This document shows, in pieces, positions 47,956-59,840 of a stretch of 64,000 bases of DNA. Each line of letters opens with the position of its first letter. The first letter of the stretch is position 1. Below the pieces are notes generated by a model, which was not told the origin of the DNA, searched no databases, and worked only from the letters and a program-made list of their open reading frames with translations. Position numbers and translations under genes: made by a program. The DNA comes from Porodaedalea pini. Lineage: Eukaryota > Basidiomycota > Agaricomycetes > Hymenochaetales > Hymenochaetaceae. The stretch spans positions 1,550,001-1,614,000 of the forward strand of contig NBAY01000001.1 in NCBI GenBank assembly GCA_002794775.1, in the 5' to 3' direction.

Positions 47956-50494
47956 ATGAGCAAGCCCTCGCCCACCTGGCCCATCATCAACGGTATCCGC
48001 ACCGCCTCCGTCGTCGTCGAGTCCACCTCCAAGCCCGGCGAGACGCCCACGCGGCGCAATGCAGTGCACAAGGACGCTCTCGTCTCCCAGCCGCTGGAGG
48101 GCATCGACACCGTGCCGGACATCCTCGCATACACCGCGCGCGTACACGGCACGAAGCCCGCGCTCGGCTGGCGCGACGTGATTGACATACACGAGGAGGA
48201 GAAGGAGGTGAAGAAGAACGTTGGTGGGAAGGAGGTCACTGAGAAGAAGAAGTGGAAGTACTTCCAGCTCAGCGAGTACCACTACCTTAATTATGTGGAA
48301 GTCAAGGACGCCGCTGCGGAGGTTGCTGTCGGACTTATGGAGCTCGGTGTGAACAAGGGCGATGTGTTCAATGTCTACGCACAAACGAGGTTCGTGCCTC
48401 CTCTCGTTACGCTGTCTCGTTTGCTTGTGGCACGCGTCGCGCGGCCTGACGTCAGGTGCCTGTGTTCTGGCACGGCATTTGTCTGCTCCCATTCATTTTT
48501 TTTTTGCTCATGATGTATGACTTCTAGCATGTCATGCTATCAATTCTCGGTGATCTGATTATACTCTTTACACACCCTTGCTGACTTTCTACGTTTTACA
48601 GTATAAGCTGGCAACTGATCTCGCACGGATGCATGACCATTTCCGCCACTATCGCAACCGCATACGACACCCTCGGCGAATCCGGCTTGCAACACTCGCT
48701 TAATGAACCCGAATGTGTTGGTATCTTCACCAACACCGAGCTCCTGCCGACCGTCTCTCGCGTTCTCGAAAACGTCCCATCCATCCGGATCATCATCTAC
48801 GATGGCAAACCGTCCTCGAAACTCCTCGACGAATTGAAGGCGAAACGCGAGGGCCTGCACCTCCTCAGCATTGATGAGCTTCGCCAGCTCGGCAAGGGTA
48901 AACCTCTTGACGAAAGCCGTACGTGCACGTCGGAGGATGTTGCATGCATCATGTACACGAGTGGTACTACAGGCCCACCGAAGGGTGTTGTTATCACGCA
49001 CCGCAACCTCATCGCGTCCGTCGGGGCCATTTTCGAGCTGCTCGGGCACCACCTCGGCCAGCAGGATGCATATCTCGCGTACCTTCCGCTCGCACACATC
49101 CTCGAGTACATTGTCGAGCTCGCGTTGTACTTCGTCGGCATGACCCTCGGATACGGACGCGTCAAGACGCTCACCGATGCCTCCGTACGCAACTGCCTTG
49201 GGGACCTCCGCGAGTTCAAGCCGACGATCATGGTTGGTGTACCCGCCGTGTGGGAGACCATCCGCAAAGGCATCCTCAGCAAGGTCAACTCGTCCGGCTC
49301 GCTCACGAAAAGCATCTTCTCGAGCGCCATTGCGGTGAAAAAGGCGAACGTGCCCGGTCTTAAGCAGGTCATGAATGCGGTGGTGCTGCGTGCTGTCAGG
49401 GAACAAACAGGCGGTCGTCTCCGGCTTGCAATGAGTGGGGGCGCTGCGTTGAGCCGCGACACGCAGGAGTTCCTCTCACTTGCACTCGTCACGATGTTAC
49501 AAGGTACCTAAATGTCATATTCCATTTCTTTGTTTTGTTTTCTAATCAAACACATCCACCTCAAGGGTACGGGATGACCGAGTCGTGTGGCATGTGCGCG
49601 ATCATGCCGCCCGAGTTTCTGCACTTCGGCTCGGTCGGAGCGCCCGTCCCGTCGGTCGAGATCAAGCTGCTCGATGTGCCCGAGGCGGGCTACCTGTCGA
49701 CGAACAAGCAGCCGCAGGGCGAGGTGCTGCTACGCGGGCCGTCAGTCATCAAAGGTTACTACAAGCGCGATGACCTCAACAATGACGAGACGATCTTCAC
49801 GAAGGACGGTTGGCTGCGTACTGGGGATGTCGGCACTTGGAATCGCGATGGCACGCTCAGTGTGATTGACAGGTTCGGCTTGGCTTGATTGTGTTGCGGG
49901 AAGGTGTATTGACTTCTGATTGTAGGATAAAGAACCTGATCAAGCTTCAGGGCGGCGAGGTGCGTCTCTTACTTACTATCGGCAAGTGACGATGCTTTCG
50001 AAGCTCACTTATTCACAGTACATCGCACTTGAGCGTCTCGAGTCGATCTACAAGTCATGCAACCTAGTGTCCAACATCTGCGTGCACGCAACAGAGGACG
50101 CCTCGCACCCAATCGCGATCATCATTCCGCACGACGGGCACCTGCGGCAGGCGCTTCCCGACTCCCAGTCCGGCGCATCTTTGCACTCGCTGTGCGAGGA
50201 TCCGTCCGTGCAGCAGCTGGTGCTGAAGTCATGCAACGATGCCGGGAAGAAGAATGGGTTCAAGCCGTTGGAGCTGCTGCAGGCGGTTGTGCTGACGCCT
50301 GACGAGTGGACACCGGAGAGCGGGCTGGTGACGGCGGCGCAGAAGGTGCAGCGCAAAAAGGTGGCGGAGAAGTTTGCAAGTGAGATCAAGGTGCGTTTTT
50401 TTCATTTTAAAAAAACTGTCCTACTCCCTCTTCTTTTTGGAGTGAATTCACTGACAAATGCTCGATGTGATAGGCTGCCTACAAGAACTCGTGA
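47956..50494 (+). CDS. FAA1: Long-chain acyl-CoA synthetase
   Basis: Activates long-chain fatty acids to acyl-CoA using ATP, upstream of beta-oxidation and lipid synthesis. Starts MSKPSPTWPIINGIRTASVV at 47956. The ANL-superfamily motifs are complete. The P-loop is IMYTSGTTGPPKGVVITHRN near 48950, QDAYLAYLPLAHILEYIVEL follows, and after an intron the adenylate site reads GYGMTESCGMCAIMPPEF. GWLRTGDVGTWNRDGTLSVI then leads across introns to RIKNLIKLQGGEYIALERLE, the fatty-acid synthetase signature and hinge. The end is ASEIKAAYKNS at 50494 with no PTS1. About 690 residues and five or six introns. The enzyme fits functionally with the acyl-CoA oxidase 36 kb upstream. The FAA1/FAA4 name is by family, not proven orthology. 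Confidence 0.93.
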
Positions 50495-52839
50495 AGACCC
50501 GCATAGAAGCAATTCGTGGCGGATCTGTTTTCTTTTGGGTATAGTTGGCTAGAAGTCGGCTGAGAAGTGTCCTCGGCCTTTGTGAATTCTATCACTTGTG
50601 CTTCTTTCTTTCTCTCTCGCTCTTGATTGGCTCCCGGAACTGTTTCTTCCTTTTGTTTTCCTCCGCACATGATCATCGACACATCCGAGATACCTTATAA
50701 TCTGCACACTGTCTGGTTTTTGGTTTTCCGTACATAATGCATGAACTTGATTGCATGAATGGCATATACCTGCTTTGTACAGGAGGGAGCTGGAAATCCT
50801 TTGTGCGTGCGGAGGGTGGATGTTTAATATAAAGTTGATGACTAGGCTCTCTTGGTCTCCTGATCTCTCTAGATCTTCTGAGTCTGACATTCTCATGAAA
50901 AGGGTAATTGTGCGCTGTTGCGGCATGTCCTAACTCTGCGTTATTTGTAAATTGTAGTTTGTAATTTTCTGCAAGAAGAAGGCGATAGCGATGGCGATGG
51001 CGATGATTTGGTACGGTGGGTACGGGCGTTCTAATTCCTGAAGGTGGGGGTGGGCGCTGGATGTGTTAATTGTGTATGTGATCTGCGGTTGGCTTGATGA
51101 GGTACGAAGGGCTCTGGCGGAGTGCCCTCACAACTCACAGCTGCTGGCCTGATCATGAGAGAGCGCCATCGATCGCGATCGCGATCGAGTGTGTATGTAT
51201 GCGGGGGAGCTTGGAGAGGTTAAATAGATCCTGTCTATGCGACGCACCGCGGGATCAAAAGAGACGCGTACGCTGGGGGGAACGTTCTACCACTATGTAG
51301 TACTAGTATTGTATCCAAGACGATCGAGGCGTTCTCTCGTCGTCTTGTATTCGCAGTGGATTTTCTCTCCTTCTCTTCTCTTCTTTTCTTATCGTCTTCA
51401 AATATCAACCACTAGTACTCAAAGCAAAACACCTGAGAAGCTCGAGCTCAAGCACGACTCTTCTCCCTCCCTCACCACACAAAAACAATCTAGCACCCCA
51501 ACTCTATTATCTATAACTGTATCTAACCAGTACAATATTAATATGTACTTCCAAGGTTCGGAGTCAATATGGAGAGCGTTTGCAGGCACGGTCGCTAATA
51601 GAGCGCTCGGGCTGTACGGCATCCGAGGGACTCGGATGACGAGAATGACGCGAGAGCGCGATGCTCGGAAGGTGTACGGTAAGCTCTAGGGGACAGGCTA
51701 GTCAAGGTTGAGTGTCGGGTATAAGCCGAGGCGCGCGCGTGCGGTGCGTCCAGATCGCGGAGCCAAATATACACAGACAAAGTGATAGTGTCCTGGACTG
51801 AGATGCGACCGTTGTGCGTCCAGATCGTTGATGATGAGAACGAGTTACGATGGAATTAGTAATAATAATAATATTGGGACGTGGACGCTCAGGGTCAGAG
51901 ATAAAGTTAGGTTGCGGAGATCGAACCGAAGTTCTGGGTCAGGGTTAAGGTTTGATCTGCTGTCCCGCTTATAGCACTTCCTTCGCACACCCAATCTTAG
52001 TCGAATCCAATGCCCAATCCAAGCTAAAGCAACACGACGCATACCGCACACCGTCCACAACACACCCACATCGCACTGCACACTGCACACCGCACACCGC
52101 ACTCGTCTCCCAACAATTCACAGAATACTCGGACATATCTGATAATCCCTCCTCTTCCTCTGTCTCACCTGTGAGATAGGAGTGTGTACCGCGAGATAGG
52201 CGAGCGCGTCTCAGTATTAACTTTGATTTTCTAACTTTGTGGGTCGATGGGCATCATGGACGATGAGCGAACACACACGGACTCGGAGCTGGGCGCAATG
52301 CCGCCCGCGTACAACCGCGACGACCTGTTAGTCCTTTTCTCTTTCTCTCTCTCTCTCTCTCCCTCTCCTTTTATTTTCTCTCCCTTCCCTTCCTTTCCAT
52401 CTCTCTTCTGTGTCGAGAGAAAGCGTACGCCCGACCGAATGGATCGACCCCACACCGTTCCTGCGGGAACACCCAGCATAATGGTTCATGGTGCACCTAT
52501 GCGACTGGCGACGCCCTCATAACAACCCCTGCGTGAGCCCTTGGCCAACGTAGCCCGTTCCGTCATTCCCATCAGTCGCTGCACGCAGTGCCCATCTCTC
52601 CGACGTGTGAATGCGCCTCTGCCTATTCTCGGCACACCGACACCTCCATATCTCACCTCTGCCCTCTTCTACCTCTGCCTTCATCCCATCCATTCCCTCA
52701 CTTGGTCGATCATCTATCTGACTGATCTCTTTACCCCCCTCTGAACTGCCCCATCGTCTGTTTGCGTTTTAACACCATCCTATCTCCCGGAATCCGATTC
52801 TGCCTCCCTGCACGGCACGTGGACGATTGGATTTTTACT
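50495..52839. other. Long intergenic region and velvet-gene leader
   Basis: No complete gene. Simple repeats are present: (GATGGC)-like at about 50984-51008, alternating CGAT/CGCGAT at about 51173-51188, and a CT run at about 52344-52360. An open segment from ATG 52247 (MGIMDDERTHTDSELGAMPP) may be an upstream exon or leader ORF of the velvet gene, because its Arg/Pro-rich continuation looks partly coding. I could not splice it in phase to the velvet domain. Confidence 0.4.
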
Positions 52840-55800
52840 ATGACCTACGGGAACGGAAACGCAACCGGAACTAACAGGGAATATGACCTGATCGTACGCC
52901 AGGAGCCAAAGCAGGCGCGCATGTGCGGGGTTGGAACGAAAGGTACGTTTTGGAGCTCTCTGTACCCCCCCCCCTCAGCTTGTTTTTTCTCTCGTTTCTA
53001 TTTTACGTTTCATTCTGTCGCCCCTTTCTCCTCCATATCTCCTCTTGTTGTCTCCCCCCCCTCCTTCCCCGTATCCCTTCGAATGCTCGGCATGCTTTCT
53101 CTTCCGATTCATATTTCGGTCTCCACCTACCTTCATATATATTTCATCTCTTCCTTTGCTTCCGCTGATCGGCAATGCTAATATATGGACGAAAATACAG
53201 CCGATCGGCGACCGATTGACCCGCCGCCGGTCGTGCAGCTTCGCGTCGTCGACAAGGGCGCGCGCACCCGGCGCAGTAGCTCACCGGATGAACAGTGAGT
53301 GTTCTCTCTCTTCTTTCTTTCGTCCTTGCGGTCCGAGGACACGCTTTCCCATCTTGAGAGAGAGGCGTCAGCTTCTGCTGACTTCTCGTATCCCATTCTT
53401 ACTTCTGTCTCCCGCCTCATTCCCGCCTGCATCGTTTCTTCTTTTCTCGTCTTCGAACCAATTCTGACCTGCGCCCCTTTCTCCGTAACGTTTATCCACT
53501 TAGTGCCCACTACAACCAGTCCTTCCTACAAAATCCGTACTACTTCATGTATGCGTCACTTGCAAGCCCGGAGCGCGACGAGGAACTACATCTACTCAAG
53601 GACGGTAAGACGCGCTGCACGACCGGTAGCGTCGTGAGTAGCCTTTACCATTTGAAGGATCCGGAGGCAGACGGTGCGTCTTTTCTTCGTCTCCTTCCTT
53701 TCCTTATTTGTCCTTTATATTTCATCCGTTCCGTTTTGTTACTTTGGAGCTTTGGGAGGGCTCGTTCCGGATTTGGAATGATCGATGCTGAGCGCACTGA
53801 GCACTTGGTGGTGGGGAACGAAGAACCAGACCCGTGTTTCTGGGCTTTCGTTGTGGAGATTGAGTGCGCCTTCTCCGCGGGTGCTGGATGCAGTTCGTCG
53901 TGTGATCTCAACTAAGCTTGGGAACCTTCCTACTAAACTTACGCACTCTTTCCCATTCTCTCTGCTTTTACCAACTTCTCTCCCTCCTTCCTTCTCGCTG
54001 TTCTTTGATCCATCTGATATTTCTCTCAAATATACACCGTTTTTATCTCTTTTACCCGACTCTCATAATGCTGGTATTGGTATTGGTACTGATGTTGTTA
54101 TTGCAGGCGAGCGCGGGCAGGGGCGTGATGCGGGCTTCTTCGTGTTCCCGGACCTGAGCGTGCGCACGGAAGGCACATACCGTCTGAAGCTCACGCTCTT
54201 TGAGGTAATCGGTGCAAACGTGCATCACTGCAAAAGCATCTTCAGTGCGCCATTTTATGTATACACTGCGAAGAAGTTTCCAGGGATGGAAGGTGCGTGC
54301 TACTTTACGCCTTTTTGTTGTTGGTGATTCTGATCATGATCTTTTTTGTCCCTGTCTTCCTTTTTTTTTTCCCCTTCCTGCGTGCGCGATGGACCCGAAC
54401 AGAATCGACGAATTTATCGTGTGCACTTGCGGACCAAGGCATTAAGATTCGTATCCGGAAGGACGTGCGTGTGCGCAAACGTACGATCGACCCGAACTGG
54501 TTCCAGCCCGTGCAGCATGACGATGGCGCGAGCGACGCGTCTGATGATGAGGGACGTGATCCGAAACGTCCACGTCCGAACGAGGCTGGTCCGCCGCCCC
54601 CACCTCCGCCTGCTCCCCCGCCTCTGTCAACGCCGGGGAGCGGAGGCGGTGGAACGTGGGGTTCGATTGACCCTGCGCTGCCGCCGACGGCTGCACCGCC
54701 GCCGCCTCCACCACCAGCAGCGCCCGATGCGGCGCCGTACGACACACGTGGGTTCAACCCCACGCCTGCTCCGCCGCCGCCGTCGGGGACGGCACATCCG
54801 GAGTACCACCCGTCGCAACCGCAGCCGCACCAGCACGCACCTTATATGCCGCCGCCGCCTCCGGGCGGGATGTATGCAGGTGGGTACGGGTGGGGCCCCA
54901 TCCACCCGCCGCCGCACCCGCAGGGGTATGGCGCGTACCCGGCATATGACCACCACCGCGTGCAGCCGTATGGCGCACCGGCGATGCATTATGGTGCGCC
55001 GCCGCCGTATGGGTACTATGATCAGCATGGACAGTATGTACATCCGCCGCCGCAACCATTGCAGCCGCCCCAGGCGCAACAGCAGCAGCAGCAGCACGCG
55101 CCGCAGGGAGAGTCTCCGAGGAGTGCTGGTGCGCAGGCTGCAGGCCAGTCGCAGCAGACGCAGCCGCAGGGACGTGGAAAAGAGGCGTACCCGCCTCCTC
55201 CGGTTTCGGCGCCAGGGATGATGCCCCCGCCGGCGGGATACGCCGCGCAGGAGTACGCGTACGCGCGCCCGCCGCCGCCGCCTGCGTCTTCTTCGAGCGC
55301 GCCGGCACAGGCGAGGCCTTATCACCCTTCGCCCGCGCCGCCCCCGCAGAGCGCACCTGCGCCGGGTGCGATGCCCGGTGCGTACTCTCCGCAACCACAG
55401 GGGCATATGGGGCATTACCTCCCCGCGCAGCACGCGCACCAGCACACGCCGTACTCGTATGCGCAGGGAGATCCGTACCAGCATCCTCAACACCCGCAAC
55501 ACCCACAGCAGCAACATCCCCAGCAGCAAGCGCACCAACAACAGCAGCAGCAGCAGTGGTCGTATGCGCCGACGCCGTTTGCGGGGTACGGACGGCCTGC
55601 ATGGGGGGCGCCGCCGCCCGGTGCGTCTGGGGATCCGTATGCGTATGCGTCGCAAGCAGGCGGAGGGGCGTACGTAAGGCCTGGTCCCGAGGAGAGCGGG
55701 AGACGGAGTCCGCCGGTTCCGAGTATCTCAGGGCAGGGCCGTGTATACGGGAGCGCCGGGTCGCCGCAGCGGGGCGCAAATGCAAATGCAAATGCAGCTT

Positions 55801-55940
55801 CGAATACGAGCCCGGACCGGATACAGCTTGCACCGCTCCGGCAGGGTGCGGACCAGCAGCAGCAGCAATATGGCGCAGGAGGAGGGCTGGGAAAGAAAAA
55901 CCCGTTGAGTATTGGGAGCATCATTTCGGATGAGAGTTGA
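52840..55940 (+). CDS. Velvet-domain regulator with long Pro/Gln-rich tail (VeA-like)
   Basis: Fungal developmental and secondary-metabolism transcription regulator. The chosen start gives MTYGNGNATGTNREYDLIVR followed by QEPKQARMCGVGTK, the canonical velvet N-terminus. Four introns then join ADRRPIDPPPVVQLRVVD, AHYNQSFLQNPYYFMYASLA, GKTRCTTGSVVSSLYHLKDP, AGFFVFPDLSVRTEGTYRLK, HCKSIFSAPFYVYTAKKFPG and LADQGIKIRIRKDVRVRKR. Together these form a complete velvet domain. The last exon encodes about 450 residues of Pro, Gln, Gly, Tyr and Ala low complexity, probably disordered, ending LGKKNPLSIGSIISDES. The RIRKDVRVRKR end of the domain and the long tail favour a VeA-type over a VosA/VelB-type member. 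An additional 5' exon near 52247 cannot be excluded. Confidence 0.9.
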
Positions 55941-57094
55941 TTTGTCCGGCTTTTGTTGTTGTTGTCGTCGTCGTTGTGCTGCTCAACCTTGAGGACCCGA
56001 TAAATCCCGCCATTCTCACCTGCGCCTTTGTGCCTTTGTTTTTGTGCTCCTGTTTTGATTGTGTTTGTTTTTGTGTCTATTGGACGTCCGCATACGCTCT
56101 TCCCGTGCCATCTCATCCCATCCCGATCCAATAACTCGTCTCCGCCAGTCTATCTGCGCTGTGCTTTCTGTGCTTTCTGGTTGTCTATAATCATCACGAT
56201 GTACATGTACGTTTTACAAGGTTGTACCCTTCTGTGTTTCCTTTTTTTTTTTTCCTTTCCTTCCAGCTCCTGTGTTGATTTCATTCTCGTTTCGCATCTT
56301 TGGTCCTGGTTGTTTTGCCATGTCGTATCTACATAAAATTCACGGATGGTGGAATTGGATATACTGGAAGATAAAATCTGTCCTTTATTTGCATAGACAG
56401 GACTTACCGGTGGTCGTAAGAAGCGATGGTGATCAGCATGTGATCTGCAATGATTTGCATAGGAAATTGCACTCTTTCCTGCCTCTCAAAAGTTTACACT
56501 GTGCAGTTGAAATATAAGCTCACAGATACTTTTAACCAGACTCTCTGCTCATGCTTGACAAGGTTATATCATTTTACTTGCAAAACTTGAGCACTACAAG
56601 CCCACTTTCCTGTTTTGGTCACACCATGCCGATCACCATCACTTCTTACAAACCTGTACTTTAAGTTTAAGGCACAAGTATGGGTTAGCAGTGTTCCAAG
56701 CGTGTAGCGGAGACTAAAAATAGGATCGGCAAAAGACTCACGCGTCGCGACGCGACGCGCCGCGCAACGTACATATGCATCATCATTCTACTTGTAAGAG
56801 CCCTTGACATTCGGCAGCTATCTGCTTTGCGGCCGCCCATATGCATATGAGCTTTACAGCCTCGTTCGGCCACTTGTCCGTAACATTTGATATCGTCTCG
56901 AAAATAGCCACAGTGCGCAGTGGTGGTACCGATGACTCGCAATTCTTGGCACTTCTCCAGTCTTCTCTCCGCGGCATGTTCAAGACAGCATTATATATAT
57001 GAATGTGAATGCCCATGCGAAGACTCTCTCGCTTTTTTCTACCTCTTTCTCGCCCTCTTCGCCTTTTGAGCAGCAGCACTGTACGCTTTTGACT
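55941..57094. other. Intergenic region and permease promoter
   Basis: 3' UTR of the velvet gene (T-rich to about 56340), then the promoter of the second permease. No gene is seen. Confidence 0.5.
56992..56999 (+). promoter_or_regulatory. TATA box of permease copy 2
   Basis: TATATATA about 95 bases upstream of the ATG at 57095. An in-frame ATG at 56999 overlaps it, which makes that upstream codon an unlikely start. Confidence 0.5.
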
Positions 57095-59471
57095 ATGTCG
57101 AAGAACGTGGAGGCGCTAGAGCTCGCTCCGCCCAGCCACAGTGCTGAAGGCGAGGAAATGAAGGAGGACGTGTCGAGGCTCAGCTCCGAGGTCGTTCGTG
57201 TCGCCGGCGTCTATGCGGCGTCACACGGACGGGACGAGGCGAACCCGTTCTTCGTCCGCGACCTCGAGTACACGAAGGCCGAAGAGGCGCGCGTGATCCG
57301 CATCCTCGATACGCGCCTCTTTCCGTGGATCCTGCTCACGACGTTCGTGCTCAACATGGACCGCACAAACAACTCGAACGCCATCTCCGACAACCTCCCC
57401 GCCGACCTCGGGTTTAATATCAATGTGGTGAACACGACGACCGCGATTTATTCCGTGCTGTTCTCGATTGCCTGTCTGTCTGGGGCGGTGGTCGCGAAGA
57501 TTGCTGGGCCGTCGCGATGTGCGTCTGTTTTTGAGTGTATGCGTTGATGTTGCCTTTGGAGGGCTGACTTTGAGGGGCGTCTAAAGGGATTCCGATTCTT
57601 ATGTTTTCGTGGGGCTTGGTCACTCTGGCACATGCCTTGATAGAGAATAAAGCTGGTTATCTGACTGGCAAGTTCTTATCTTCTGCTCAGACCGATTTGA
57701 AATCTTACTTTCCTTCTTTGCCCTTGCGCATCGGTAGTCCGCTCTTGTGAGTGCCTTTGTCCGAGTTGTGTGCTTTGTTTCTAATGTCGGTTTAGTCATT
57801 GCCATCACTGAAGGCGGAGTAATCCCTGCGACGCTGGTTTACCTTGGCGGATTCTATAAAAGTACGGAACTCGCGACTCGACTCGCCTGGTTCTGGGGTG
57901 TGCAGGTATATCGACACATCTGCTTTTCCTAGCCTTCCTGTATCTCTTGATGACGATGGCTTAGAATATAGCAAGTGCTATCGGTGGACTCATGGCCAGG
58001 TGCACACATTTATCTTGACGCTCTCTTCGCAAAGCAACGTAATTATTCATGGCTGTCTGACATCGCAGTGGTCTTCTTCAACTGCGCGGCGTGGCGGGTC
58101 TCTTCGGCTGGAAATGGTTGTTCATCGTCGACGGGATAATCACCCTCGTGGTCGCTATTCTGACATGGTTTGTCGCACCTCAGACCAGTCTGTTGTTGCT
58201 TGAATGAATCAGCTTATACTAGGTTCTACCTTCCGCCCAACGCTTCACGCACGAAAGGCGGCATACGCGGATTTAAGCCCTGGTTCAATGAGCGACAGAT
58301 ACAGATTTCTGTCACGAGGGTCGTACGGGATGATCCCGCCAAGAGGGTCTACGAGTTAGTTCTTCTTTCCTCGGCCTTTACGAGCTGAATACAGATATGC
58401 GCTGTTCTCCTTAAGGTCGACAGTGACTTGGGCAGATGTCAAAGACAGCGTCACTGATCTCGGCCTCTGGGGACATCTGATTCTGCAATCCATCGGGCTA
58501 ACGCCGATTTCGCCGTTATCCACTTGTATGTTGATTTTCTTTTCTTTGTAGGGAGGTGTCACTCAGAAACACAGACTTGCCGACTGTGATCAAGTCCTTC
58601 AACTTTAACGTCGTACGCTGAACTTTGACCTTCACACAAGCTTCTGCAGCCGTCGCTTATATCTCGTTCTAGTTTATTGCAAACGCGCTCACGGCGCCGC
58701 CGTATCTCCTGACATGCATCACGTCGGTAATAGTAATATGGCATTCCGATCATATCCGCGAGCGAGGATGGCATGGTGCTTTCAGCGGTAATTACCTTCG
58801 ATGTAGCTTTACGACGGTCATATTAAGGTCTTCTTCTCATGCGCAGCTGGATGGCAACTCGTCGGCTGGATCCTCTTGCGAGCTCTTCCGCATGATACAA
58901 GCAAGGGCGTCAAGTACAGTTATTTATCTTGCACACCTAGACTCGCACACTGAACGCAGGCGTCTTTCAGGTACTTGGCGGCTTGTATCGTCCAGTCCTG
59001 GCCGGATACGCACGCGCTCAACGTTGCGTGGATGTCTGAGAACACAGGCAGTGTCGGCAAACGGACGATTGCTTCGGGAGCCATCATAGGAGCTGCGAAC
59101 ATTTATGGAGGTGAGTGAATAATCAACGGTATAATCGATTTTCGCTTACGACGCATGAATAGCTTGGGGAAGCCAGATCTACCAAGCCGATGATAGCCCA
59201 GGTATATCTTCGACCCCATTGTGAGACTCCTTTACGTTCGATAGTAAAGCTAATATATTCTCTGGCAGATTTCAGACGCGGCAACACCATCAATATCGGC
59301 TTCGCGGGCACCGCGACCCTCCTCTGGGTGGTTATGAAAGCATACTATAAGTACCGCAACGCAAAGAACGCACGGCTGTTCGCTTCGATGTCTGAAGCGC
59401 AGCGCGCGCAAGAAGAGTTGGAGGCGGAAAGTAAGGGGAACAGAAGTGCGAACTTCCGTTTCACGACCTAG
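57095..59471 (+). CDS. MFS permease, Dal5/anion:cation symporter type (copy 2)
   Basis: Paralogue of the permease at 39757-42113, same family and same length class. Starts MSKNVEALELAPPSHSAEGE. The signature NMDRTNNSNAISDNLPADLG is identical to copy 1, and the end KGNRSANFRFTT is nearly so. Segments in order: GIPILMFSWGLVTLAHALIE in variant form, VIAITEGGVIPATLVYLGGF, NIASAIGGLMA, LRGVAGLYG in variant form (LRGVAGLFGWKWLFIVDGII), FIANALTAPPYLLTCITSVI, ERGWHGAFS, VGWILLRALPHDTSKGVKY, SFRYLAACIVQSWPDTHALN and DFRRGNTINIGFAGTATLLW. All exons are open. The intron at 57668-57795 uses a GC donor (G|GCAAGT) where copy 1 has GT at the same position. Substrate unknown. Confidence 0.9.
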
Positions 59472-59840
59472 CTCCAGCGGATTTGCAAGTCAAGACATCA
59501 TCTGGGCTGATGAAAGAAGAAGAGAAGATTGATATCTGATGGCCATCGTCGGTACATCTGTATAGAAGCACTTTATTGGTCTATGTGGACATATGCAAAG
59601 CAAGAAGACGAGCAAGCGGAAGCGCATAATGAATAAGTGGACTCCACTACAGACATTCACTGCATCTCAGACACTGCGGGTCGGGTCAATCTAGAGGCAC
59701 CTGTATTATCGGGTGAGACGAAACCGTGCAACACACAACCTAATAACAAGGTAAGCTAGAACTACGCATAAGTAAAAGTAAATGTCAGGACTCGAACTTT
59801 TCCTTTTCCTTTATTATTTTCCTTTACCATTTCTTTTCTT
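59472..59840. other. Spacer before the foldback element
   Basis: 3' end of permease copy 2 followed by a T-rich stretch immediately before the inverted repeat. No gene. Confidence 0.5.

Noticed and set aside
51237..51689. 150-codon plus-strand frame
   Set aside because: Simple-sequence and UTR-like composition between two solid genes; no domain.
54346..55833. Long minus- and plus-strand frames over the velvet tail
   Set aside because: Shadows of the Pro/Gln repeat exon. The Arg/Ala-rich translations have no family features.
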